A stretch of 11,530 nucleotides of DNA from Candidatus Neomicrothrix sp. UBA2974 (GTDB taxonomy: Bacteria; Actinomycetota; Acidimicrobiia; Acidimicrobiales; MedAcidi-G1). Shown here piece after piece: positions 1-6,394 of this stretch. The stretch lies in the NCBI GenBank assembly GCA_002348705.1, contig DEAU01000002.1, positions 1 through 11,530 of the forward strand. Reading direction: 5' to 3'. Under the pieces are notes generated by a model. That model was not told the origin of the DNA. It saw only the letters and a list, made by a program, of their open reading frames with translations, and did not search any database. The position numbers were made by a program, and so were the translations under genes. Every line of letters starts with the position of its first letter. Position 1 is the first letter of the stretch.

Positions 1-1
1 T

Positions 2-475
2 GCGTCGGTGGCTGAGACGACGACCACCACCAAGGAACCATGTCGTCCGGAACCCAACGCCTCGTGTGCTGGCGCTGATCTGGCTGGTGCGAATTTGGCT
101 GGCATGATCCTTCCCGGCATCGACTTCTCTGGGGCCAACCTCGAGGGTGCGCTCCTTAACGGAGCCATGCTGGCTGGCGCCAACTTGTCGAACTCCAACT
201 TGGCTGGAGCGACGTTGTCGAGCACCAACCTGGCTGGCGCCGACCTCTCTGGGGCTATCGCCGCCGGAGCTGTCTTTTATCGCACCAATATGACTAGTGC
301 GAACCTTGTTCTGACCGATCTGACAGCGGCCGTGCTCATGGAAGCGGACATGAAATCGGTCAACATGACCGGCGCGTCGGTCCAGGGCATGGTTGAACGG
401 CGAGTCTTCTGGTGCAGCACCATCTATGTGGACGGCACGCTGAAGAACGACAGTTGCCAGATTGAGACCGACTAG
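2..475 (+). CDS. Pentapeptide-repeat protein, probably exported, 5'-truncated by the window edge
   Basis: The reading frame is open to the left edge. A GTG at 8 could act as a start, but the residues around it (A-S-V-A-E-T) look like a signal peptidase I site with small residues at -3 and -1, so I infer that the true start and a signal peptide lie upstream. Counting from GTG 8, a Thr-rich linker is followed by 21 uninterrupted pentapeptides (about residues 23-127) of the A(D/N)LxG type, for example ADLAG, ANLEG, TNLAG and ADLSG. Such repeats fold into a right-handed quadrilateral beta-helix. The tail has two cysteines (136 and 150) flanking a V-D-G-T turn, and two more cysteines precede the repeats (12 and 20), so disulfides are plausible in an extracytoplasmic protein. 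The target is unknown. Known cytoplasmic members (MfpA, Qnr) mimic DNA and protect gyrase, but an exported protein could not do that. It is probably not part of the rpsB operon. Confidence 0.8.
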   Translation, partial: ASVAETTTTTKEPCRPEPNASCAGADLAGANLAGMILPGIDFSGANLEGALLNGAMLAGANLSNSNLAGATLSSTNLAGADLSGAIAAGAVFYRTNMTSANLVLTDLTAAVLMEADMKSVNMTGASVQGMVERRVFWCSTIYVDGTLKNDSCQIETD

Positions 476-501
476 AGCACAGACAAACTTGTTTGGGTGC
501 T
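476..501 (+). terminator. Weak terminator-like hairpin just after the pentapeptide-repeat gene
   Basis: AGCAC (476-480) can pair with GTGCT (497-501). Inside this, CAAA (484-487) can pair with TTTG (492-495) around a CTTG loop, with a small internal loop between the two stems. It begins directly after the TAG stop at 473-475. There is no T-run behind it, so it may be a 3'-end protecting hairpin or chance rather than an intrinsic terminator. Confidence 0.3.
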
Positions 502-596
502 GCTGGACAATGGGCAAGTCCTCGAGTGGTGTATCGCGGCTTGAACCGCTTCACGCGAGGACGAACGTGGCCGAACTTATGTCGACTGACCACCGA

Positions 597-648
597 TACA
601 CTTGATCACCGGTCCGGCACAGTGGGTGTCGGACGAGACCAGACACCC
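597..648 (+). promoter_or_regulatory. Candidate rpsB leader: possible -10 box and hairpin
   Basis: The 243 bases between the pentapeptide gene and rpsB (476-718) hold no convincing gene. TACACT at 597-602 fits an actinobacterial -10 box (TAnnnT), but I see no good -35 at the right distance. Downstream, GGGTGTC (624-630) and GACACCC (642-648) form a perfect 7-bp inverted repeat with an 11-base loop, without a T-run. A competing pairing is GTCCG (612-616) with CGGAC (630-634). rpsB operons in other bacteria have leaders controlled by S2, so a regulatory leader is reasonable here. Its function is an inference. Confidence 0.3.
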
Positions 649-700
649 TGATCTACCCACGGTCGCCTCCGGGCGCAGATGAGGGCTTGACGAACCGATG

Positions 701-709
701 GGAAGGGAG
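701..709 (+). promoter_or_regulatory. rpsB ribosome-binding site
   Basis: The purine-rich GGAAGGGAG lies nine bases before ATG 719 and decides that start over the in-frame ATG at 698, which would put the Shine-Dalgarno sequence inside the coding region and add seven non-conserved residues. Confidence 0.75.
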
Positions 710-718
710 ACCACGACT

Positions 719-1627
719 ATGGCCGTCGTGACTATGAAGCAGTTGCTGGAGGCTGGTGTTCACTTCGGACACCAGACTCGTCGATGGGATCCGCGGATGA
801 AGCGCTTCATCCATGGAGAGCGATCTGGGATCTACATCATTGATCTGCAGCAAACCCTTGAGCGGATCGAAAGTTCATACACCTTTATCCGCGACCTCGC
901 TGCCGATGGAGGCCGCGTCCTTTTCGTTGGAACCAAGCGCCAAGCTCAAGACGCAATTCGTTCCTACGCTGAAAAATGCGGCATGCCCTACGTGAACCAA
1001 CGTTGGTTGGGAGGCATGCTTACCAACTTCCAGACGATCTCGAAGCGGGTCAGCAAGATGCAGGACTATCAACGCATGCGGGAATCTGGTGAGTTCGAAG
1101 CCATGCCTAAGAAGGAGGCATTGCTTCTCTCGCGGGAGTTGGAGAAACTCGAACGCAACCTGGTGGGCATTCAACACATGGAGCGACTTCCAGATGCCAT
1201 TTTCGTATTGGATACCGTTCGAGAGCACATAGCCGTCACCGAGGCCAACAAACTCGGGATCCCAGTCGTTGCTGTGGTCGATACCGACTGCAATCCAGAC
1301 ATGATTCAGCACGTAATCCCCGGAAACGATGACGCCATACGTTCCGGACGGCTGCTTTGTCGTGTCGTAGCCGACGCGGTGGAGGAGGGCCGGTTCATTC
1401 TGAACTCGCGAAACGTTGCCGCTGACGATGGCCCCTCGTTAGATGCTGAAGACAAGGCGGCTGCTCAGGAGCAGGCCCGTAATGAGGCTGCCTCTGCGGC
1501 TGCTGAGCGTGAATCTCGAGTAGCTGCCACTGTTGAGACTTTGACGGAGGACGTTTCGCCTGCCGAAGCTGAAGTTTCAGCAGGGGATGCCGCAGTCGAG
1601 ACCACCGCTGAAGAGGAGCAGGCCTAA
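719..1627 (+). CDS. rpsB: 30S ribosomal protein S2
   Basis: S2 is a small-subunit ribosomal protein that binds late in assembly on the solvent side of the 30S particle, near S1 and the 16S rRNA 3' end. The 302-residue product shows the family hallmarks: the N-terminal VHFGHQTRRWDPRMKRFI segment, FVGTKRQAQ, YVNQRWLGGMLTNFQTI, LPDAIFVLDTVREHIAVTEA and PVVAVVDTDCNPDMI. From about residue 222 it carries a tail of roughly 80 residues rich in Ala, Glu and Asp, beyond the approximately 230-240 residues of the typical core. Acidic or Ala-rich S2 tails are common in actinobacteria. The start at ATG 719 is supported by a good ribosome-binding site and by the conserved MAVVTMKQLLEAG opening. The stop is followed two bases later by tsf, a near-universal pairing. 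Confidence 0.97.
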   Translation: MAVVTMKQLLEAGVHFGHQTRRWDPRMKRFIHGERSGIYIIDLQQTLERIESSYTFIRDLAADGGRVLFVGTKRQAQDAIRSYAEKCGMPYVNQRWLGGMLTNFQTISKRVSKMQDYQRMRESGEFEAMPKKEALLLSRELEKLERNLVGIQHMERLPDAIFVLDTVREHIAVTEANKLGIPVVAVVDTDCNPDMIQHVIPGNDDAIRSGRLLCRVVADAVEEGRFILNSRNVAADDGPSLDAEDKAAAQEQARNEAASAAAERESRVAATVETLTEDVSPAEAEVSAGDAAVETTAEEEQA

Positions 1628-1629
1628 AT

Positions 1630-2421
1630 ATGGCCGAGATCACAGCCAAAGATGTGAAGGCGCTTCGCGACGCCACTGGCGCCGGGATGATGGATGCCAA
1701 GAAGGCACTCACCGAGTGTGAAGGTGACTTTGAGGCCGCCTCTCAGGTGCTTAGAGAGAAGGGGTTAGCCAAGGCGGCCACTCGCTCCGAACGCGACAAC
1801 GTTGAGGGAGCCGTTGGTCTAGCGGTCGATGGCTGCCGGGCTGCCTTGGTCCACCTCAAGTGCGAGACCGATTTCTCTGCCAAGTCCGAAGGCTTTTTGG
1901 CTCTCGTTGATGAGCTCACTGCAGCAGTCTTGGCGGAGGGTGAAGGTGCAATCGAGACTCGCTCATCCTCTATCGACGATTTACGGATCACCATTAAGGA
2001 GAACATAGAGGTCGGAACGGTCACACTCCTTGAGGCCGCAGAAGGAAATGTGTTGGACACCTACCTGCATGTCCAGGATGGCCGCGGGGTGAACGGCGTT
2101 GTCGTTGAGGGCTCAGACGTCGATCAAGAAGCCCTCCACCAAGTCGCCCTCCACATAGCTTTTGCCAAGCCGACAGTCTTGACCCGCGACGAGGTTTCCA
2201 GCGAACTTGTGGAAAAGGAGCGGGCCGCCTTGCTTGACATCACTAAAGCTGAGGGCAAGCCCGAACAGGCCTGGGAGAAGATCGTCGAGGGTCGCCTCAC
2301 AGGGTGGTTCCGCGAGACTGTGCTGCTGGAGCAGGGCCTCCATGGAGACAAGACGTTGGTAGCAGATACTTTGAACGGTGGCAGAATCGAACGCTTCGTT
2401 CAGGCCTACTTGGGGCTCTGA
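1630..2421 (+). CDS. tsf: Translation elongation factor Ts
   Basis: EF-Ts is the guanine-nucleotide exchange factor that releases GDP from EF-Tu so that it can reload with GTP and aminoacyl-tRNA. The 263-residue product opens with the UBA-like N-terminal domain (about residues 1-55), containing VKALRDATGAGMMDAKKAL and LREKGLAKAA. It then has the EF-Tu-contacting CETDF motif (around residue 80; TDFSAK here against the usual TDFVAR), the central core, and a C-terminal LLEQ segment ending in a short ERFVQAYLGL. Length is within the family range. ATG 1630 lies two bases after the rpsB stop, with GAGGAG (1613-1618) inside the end of rpsB as the likely ribosome-binding site, so the two genes are probably translationally coupled. 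A gap of only one base separates it from pyrH. Confidence 0.97.
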   Translation: MAEITAKDVKALRDATGAGMMDAKKALTECEGDFEAASQVLREKGLAKAATRSERDNVEGAVGLAVDGCRAALVHLKCETDFSAKSEGFLALVDELTAAVLAEGEGAIETRSSSIDDLRITIKENIEVGTVTLLEAAEGNVLDTYLHVQDGRGVNGVVVEGSDVDQEALHQVALHIAFAKPTVLTRDEVSSELVEKERAALLDITKAEGKPEQAWEKIVEGRLTGWFRETVLLEQGLHGDKTLVADTLNGGRIERFVQAYLGL

Positions 2422-2422
2422 G

Positions 2423-3160
2423 GTGGCTGATCAGGACCGGACTCCCGCTAGGTGGGGCCGTGTGGTCCTCAAGGTTTCCGGTGAGGCGTTTGCCGGTGAG
2501 GCCGGGTATGGGATTGATGGCGAGATTGTCGGCCGGATTGCATCAGAGATTTTCGACGTCCGCGCTGAATACCAGGTCGATGTTGCCGTAGTGGTTGGCG
2601 GTGGGAATATCTGGCGGGGCATGTCAGGTGCAGGTGCCGGGATGGATCGGGCGCAGGCCGATTACATGGGAATGCTGGCAACCGCTATTAATGCATTGGC
2701 TCTGCAGGACACCCTGGAACAGATGGGTCAGCCAACCCGCGTTCAGACGGCAATCCATATGGCGCAGATTGCCGAGCCCTACATTCGCCGACGCGCTATT
2801 CGTCATCTGCAAAAGGGCCGCGTGGTGATCTTTGCCGCAGGAACGGGTAACCCTTTTTTCACCACCGACACAGCGGCCGCTTTGCGGGCGATCGAGATTG
2901 AGGCCGGTGCTGTGCTGAAGGGCACCCACTCTGGAACAGACGGTATCTACACCGCTGATCCGAAGGTTGATGCGGAAGCGATCCGCTTGGAAAAAGTCAG
3001 CCACCTTGAGGTCATACAGAAGGGGCTGCGAGCGATGGATGCCACCGCGATCACTCTTTGCATGGACAACGACCTACCCATCGTCATGTTTGACCTGATG
3101 ACCTCAGGTAACGTCCGTTCTATCCTCGCCGGGGAGTCGGTGGGCACTCTGGTTGCCTGA
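2423..3160 (+). CDS. pyrH: UMP kinase
   Basis: PyrH phosphorylates UMP to UDP with ATP in the cytoplasm. Bacterial PyrH is an amino-acid-kinase-fold hexamer, usually activated by GTP and inhibited by UTP. The 245-residue product has the N-terminal VVLKVSGEAF phosphate-binding segment, VVVGGGNIWRG, the ADYMGMLATAINALALQD helix and the GNPFFTTDTAAALRA nucleotide motif. These are followed by GTDGIYTADPKVD and AITLCMDNDLPIVMFD near the end. I chose GTG 2423 because it starts one base after the tsf stop and gives the usual family length. An in-frame ATG at 2378 would overlap tsf by 44 bases and add residues unlike the family. The order rpsB-tsf-pyrH-frr is widely conserved. Confidence 0.96.
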   Translation: MADQDRTPARWGRVVLKVSGEAFAGEAGYGIDGEIVGRIASEIFDVRAEYQVDVAVVVGGGNIWRGMSGAGAGMDRAQADYMGMLATAINALALQDTLEQMGQPTRVQTAIHMAQIAEPYIRRRAIRHLQKGRVVIFAAGTGNPFFTTDTAAALRAIEIEAGAVLKGTHSGTDGIYTADPKVDAEAIRLEKVSHLEVIQKGLRAMDATAITLCMDNDLPIVMFDLMTSGNVRSILAGESVGTLVA

Positions 3161-3252
3161 TTGCCGACGGTCTGGGGAGGTGCCGGATATCGGATCACCC
3201 GGCTTCCGGTGAAAGGGACCAAATGGACAGCGGACGACGGTAGGGGACCGCG
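3161..3252 (+). promoter_or_regulatory. pyrH-frr spacer with competing hairpins and a six-codon mini-ORF
   Basis: This 92-base spacer is longer than most gaps in this block. GCCGG (3182-3186) can pair with CCGGC (3199-3203). Alternatively CAC-CGG (3196-3202, one bulged C) can pair with CCG-GTG (3206-3211), and the two pairings exclude each other. AAAGGG (3212-3217) precedes ATG 3223, which opens a six-codon frame (M-D-S-G-R-R) ending at TAG 3241-3243, in the same frame as frr. That stop runs straight into AGGGG (3242-3246), the frr ribosome-binding site. A leader-peptide role is inference; it could be chance. Confidence 0.3.
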
Positions 3253-3816
3253 GTGAGCGATGAGATGATCCAGATGGTGCTGGATGAAGCTGACGCGGCC
3301 ATGTCGGACGCAGTCACTCACACCAGGCGCGAATTCTCGACTGTTCGGACAGGACGGGCTTCCTCGTCTATCGTCGAAAAGATCACCGTTGAGGCCTACG
3401 GAGTGGAGATGCGGATGCAGGAGTTGGCCAGTTTCTCTATTCCTGAGCCGCGCCAACTACTTGTCACCCCCCACGATCCAGCCAATGTTCCTGCCATTGA
3501 AAGGGCCATTGTCCAGGCAGATCTTGGCCTGATGCCTGGCAATGATGGCCGAAATATTCGCCTCACCTTTCCAGAGCTGACCGAGGAACGTCGTCGTGAT
3601 CTGGTACGTATGGTGAATGCCATGGCCGAGGAAGGGAAGAACCGAATGCGTGGTCATCGCCGCCATGCCCGCAAGGACCTAGACGATCTTGAAGGATCGG
3701 TCTCTGAAGACGATCTTAAGTGGGCATCTGGCAGGCTGGACGAAATGATCCACAGGCACGAGGCGGAAGTTGATAGTGCCCGCCAGGCCAAGGAAGACGA
3801 ACTGCTCGAGGTGTGA
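3253..3816 (+). CDS. frr: Ribosome recycling factor
   Basis: RRF acts with EF-G to split post-termination ribosomes so the subunits can be reused. The 187-residue product matches the family length (about 185). It has FSTVRTGRASSSIVEKITVE in the first helix, the beta-sandwich hinge region with IPEPRQLLVTPHDP and ADLGLMPGNDGRNIRLTFP, then LTEERRRDLVRMV and a long charged helical tail ending in LLEV. The usual R-N-x-R-R block reads R-G-H-R-R, so the key arginines are kept but the asparagine is replaced. GTG 3253 has AGGGG (3242-3246) at a six-base spacing and is the first start after an in-frame TAG (3241). An in-frame ATG at 3262 is a possible alternative three codons later. Confidence 0.96.
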   Translation: MSDEMIQMVLDEADAAMSDAVTHTRREFSTVRTGRASSSIVEKITVEAYGVEMRMQELASFSIPEPRQLLVTPHDPANVPAIERAIVQADLGLMPGNDGRNIRLTFPELTEERRRDLVRMVNAMAEEGKNRMRGHRRHARKDLDDLEGSVSEDDLKWASGRLDEMIHRHEAEVDSARQAKEDELLEV

Positions 3817-3862
3817 GCCGTGTGGCGGTTTGCGCAAGCCAACTGTGGCCAACGGACCCGAC

Positions 3863-3868
3863 AGGGGG
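3863..3868 (+). promoter_or_regulatory. cdsA ribosome-binding site
   Basis: AGGGGG sits six bases before GTG 3875 and decides this start over an upstream in-frame ATG (3770) that lies inside frr. Confidence 0.65.
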
Positions 3869-3874
3869 ACCAGA

Positions 3875-5161
3875 GTGAACGAACAGCAGGGTGAATCCCG
3901 ACAGGGGGAGTTTGACGAGATCCGGATTCTCGGATTGGACGCGCCTGACGACCAGATAGAGCCTGGCCGCTCTGTTTTTGGTTCAGGCTCCTCCGGTGGC
4001 GAGCTACCTCACTGGTCGGATCCTCCCGTCGACGTGAGTGGTGGAACCGACCTTGGTGATGACCCCTGGTCAGGACTGGAGGATGGTCCTCGTTGGTCCG
4101 ACGACGTCCCCGACGATCATGAGTCCCAGCAGCCCGTGGGCGACGAGGATGCGGCGGCGGTGTTCTTTGACGATGGACCGCTTGGCTCTTCGTCTTCAGT
4201 GGAGTTTGATCCACCGCTGCTTCCGCCCGACGAACCTCTATCCAATCCAGCTGACGAGATGACAATGGTGGCTGCCGAGGAGCCGGTAGCTCCCGCACCT
4301 CCAGGACCGGTACCTCCCGGCACCGGTCGGGCAGCTAGTAGCGGTCGTGACATGCCGATGGCTGTTCTGACCGGCGTTGGTTTGGGCGCCTTAGCGCTCG
4401 TGGCCTTCAAGATTGGGACCAACGCCACCTTGGCCTTGACCACTGTTCTTCTCGTTGTTGCTGCCTCGGAGTTCTTCCTTGCTGTCCGTCGAGCTGGCTA
4501 CCAGCCAGCGTCTCTTCTGGGTGTCACGGCAGTCGCAGCGCTGAACTTGGCCACTTATTGGCGGTTTGAGGCGGCAGTACCGCTCGTGCTGGCCCTGACT
4601 GTGCTTTTCACCATGTTCTGGTACTTGACGGGTATCGATCGCCAGGCACCGCTCCTAAACGCATCAGTTACCCTGCTTGGCGTCCTCTATGTGGGCTTCC
4701 TCGGTTCCTTCGTTGGCCTGATGCTCACTGATCCCAATGGGATAGGAATGCTCTTAGCGGCGGTGCTCTGCACTGTCGGATACGACACCGGGGGTTTGGT
4801 CGTTGGTCGGATGGCCGGCCGGAGTCCGTTGTCTGCAGTCAGCCCCAACAAGACGATGGAGGGCCTCATCGGCGGTATGGCAACCTGCTTCGCCGTTGCT
4901 GTGTTAGTCGTCGGCCGTATCACGCCTTTTGGTCAGGATCCGGGCGACCTTTCGTCGGCGTTCGTGCTGGGAGTGGTTGCCGCTCTGGCCGCTCCGCTGG
5001 GTGACCTGTGTGAGTCGATGATCAAGCGCGACCTCGGTATCAAAGATATGGGAAGCCTCCTCCCAGGCCACGGAGGCCTGATGGATCGTTTCGATGCGCT
5101 GCTGTTCGTATTGCCAGCCACGTACTTCGCAGCACGACTGATGGATCTTTTTGCCACCTGA
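3875..5161 (+). CDS. cdsA: Phosphatidate cytidylyltransferase with long acidic N-terminal extension
   Basis: CdsA converts phosphatidic acid and CTP into CDP-diacylglycerol, the precursor of membrane phospholipids. The C-terminal 270 residues are a polytopic membrane domain with about seven to eight hydrophobic segments. Residues 381-407 match the full family signature: S-x-x-K-R, K-D, L-P-G-H-G-G, then D-R-x-D, which holds the metal and substrate ligands. The first roughly 158 residues are hydrophilic, rich in Asp, Glu, Pro, Gly and Ser, and probably disordered and cytoplasmic. They contain tryptophan-centred motifs (LPHWSDPP near 44-51, DPWSGLE near 63-69, PRWSDD near 72-77). Typical CdsA proteins are about 270-300 residues. 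I recall similar N-terminal extensions in Acidimicrobiia CdsA proteins, but cannot verify this here. GTG 3875 has a strong ribosome-binding site and lies 58 bases after frr. uppS, often found between frr and cdsA, is absent. Confidence 0.93.
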   Translation: MNEQQGESRQGEFDEIRILGLDAPDDQIEPGRSVFGSGSSGGELPHWSDPPVDVSGGTDLGDDPWSGLEDGPRWSDDVPDDHESQQPVGDEDAAAVFFDDGPLGSSSSVEFDPPLLPPDEPLSNPADEMTMVAAEEPVAPAPPGPVPPGTGRAASSGRDMPMAVLTGVGLGALALVAFKIGTNATLALTTVLLVVAASEFFLAVRRAGYQPASLLGVTAVAALNLATYWRFEAAVPLVLALTVLFTMFWYLTGIDRQAPLLNASVTLLGVLYVGFLGSFVGLMLTDPNGIGMLLAAVLCTVGYDTGGLVVGRMAGRSPLSAVSPNKTMEGLIGGMATCFAVAVLVVGRITPFGQDPGDLSSAFVLGVVAALAAPLGDLCESMIKRDLGIKDMGSLLPGHGGLMDRFDALLFVLPATYFAARLMDLFAT

Positions 5162-5232
5162 TCAACCATCTGGTCTCATAGATTCCGGCTTCGCGAATCC
5201 GGCGTTTCAAAGGCCGTCGGTAGGATCGGCCC
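5162..5232 (+). other. cdsA-dxr spacer
   Basis: This 71-base gap holds a near-direct repeat (GATTCCGGC and GAATCCGGC, within about 5180-5205) whose GATTC and GAATC parts could also form a 5-bp hairpin. No T-run follows. TAGGAT (5221-5226) is the likely dxr ribosome-binding site. I see no convincing promoter. Confidence 0.3.
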
Positions 5233-6390
5233 ATGACAGCGACCTCGGTGGCCGTCCTTGGTTCGACCGGTTCAATCGGGACTCAGACCTTGGAAGTGGT
5301 TTCTGCACGGCCCGATGAGTTTGAAGTTGTCGCGCTCGGTGCAGCCCGGTCGGTAGATCTCCTGATAGAGCAAGCTCGGATCTTTCATCCCGAAGTGGTG
5401 GCCATCACCGATACTTCTCTTGCCACGGAGCTGGCAGCCGGTGTTCCAGATGGCACCGAGGTCCTCGCCGGGTCCGAGGCCCTCGCCGAGGCATCAGTTC
5501 TCGCCGACGTAGCAATCAACGGTGTAGTTGGCTTTGCCGGCCTTTCGATTACCCTCGCTGTCCTTTCAGCGGGCCGACGGCTAGGTCTGGCTAACAAGGA
5601 GTCTTTGATCTCCGCCGGTCCGGTGGTCCAGCGCGCTCGGGTTACGCCAGGAGCCGAGTTGATCCCTGTAGATAGTGAGCACTGTGCAATCCACCAGTGT
5701 CTTCGAGCCAACGACGTCCTTGAACGAGTGGAGCGTTTGGTCCTCACCGCTTCTGGCGGACCCTTCCGAGGTCGGAGCCACGACGACCTTGTCAAAGTAA
5801 CGGTCGACGAGGCTTTGGCCCATCCGACCTGGTCGATGGGCCCCAAGATCACCGTGGACTCGTCCACTCTGATGAACAAGGGTCTCGAGGTGATCGAGGC
5901 ACATGAACTGTTTGGAATCGAATTCGACAGAATTGACGTGGTGGTCCACCCACAGTCCGTTGTCCACTCCATGGTCACCTTTAGTGACGGCGCCACCATC
6001 GCCCAATTGTCCGAGCCTGATATGCGGCTGTGTGTGGGCTACGCGCTCTGCTGGCCAGACCGATTGGACGTCGCCTATGGGGCCATTGACTGGACCCGTC
6101 CGTCCCGTCTCGATTTTGAACAACCGGACTATGCAGCATTCCCTTGTCTGGGCCTTGCGTTTGAAGCCGGACGGGCGGGTGAGACCGCTCCGGCTTGGTT
6201 AAACGCGGCGAATGAGGTCGCAGTCGCCTCTTTCCTCGACGGTGTCCTGTCGTGGACCGGAATTGCCGAAGTCTTGTCCGAGGTGCTGGAAGCCTGGCCT
6301 GGTGATCCGGCCTCAGATGTTGAAGCGGTCCTCGAGGCCGACCGGCGGGCTCGAGAGGCTGCAGCGGCCCTCGTCTCAGCCCGGAGCTGA
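5233..6390 (+). CDS. dxr: 1-deoxy-D-xylulose 5-phosphate reductoisomerase
   Basis: Dxr (IspC) performs the first committed step of the MEP isoprenoid pathway: NADPH-dependent rearrangement and reduction of DXP to 2-C-methyl-D-erythritol 4-phosphate. It is the target of fosmidomycin. The 385-residue product has the NADPH-binding GSTGSIG loop (residues 10-16), ANKESL (120-125), the metal ligands in D147-S-E149, LTASGGPFRG, and the flexible-loop HPTWSMG (from H197). S-x-x-M-N-K-G-L-E follows, with Glu219 as the third metal ligand, and then VHPQSVVHSMV and NAANEVA. All expected active-site residues are present and the length is standard. ATG 5233 has TAGGAT six bases upstream. The next gene starts four bases after its stop, so coupling is likely. 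Confidence 0.97.
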   Translation: MTATSVAVLGSTGSIGTQTLEVVSARPDEFEVVALGAARSVDLLIEQARIFHPEVVAITDTSLATELAAGVPDGTEVLAGSEALAEASVLADVAINGVVGFAGLSITLAVLSAGRRLGLANKESLISAGPVVQRARVTPGAELIPVDSEHCAIHQCLRANDVLERVERLVLTASGGPFRGRSHDDLVKVTVDEALAHPTWSMGPKITVDSSTLMNKGLEVIEAHELFGIEFDRIDVVVHPQSVVHSMVTFSDGATIAQLSEPDMRLCVGYALCWPDRLDVAYGAIDWTRPSRLDFEQPDYAAFPCLGLAFEAGRAGETAPAWLNAANEVAVASFLDGVLSWTGIAEVLSEVLEAWPGDPASDVEAVLEADRRAREAAAALVSARS

Positions 6391-6394
6391 AATA

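Noticed and set aside
3071..3191. The 10-mer GCCGGATATC shared by the pyrH-frr spacer (3182) and the rimP leader (9071) as a possible regulatory operator
   Set aside because: Many shared 10-mers are expected by chance in a window this size, and the flanking bases differ.
3654..4298. A 214-codon minus-strand open frame over the frr end and the cdsA extension
   Set aside because: The product is Arg/Pro/Ser-rich and unrecognisable. It mirrors the acidic composition of the sense strand.
5385..5999. Long minus-strand open frames inside dxr
   Set aside because: They are antisense to a complete, motif-rich dxr, and their composition (Ser/Thr/Arg-rich) is that of a frame shadow.
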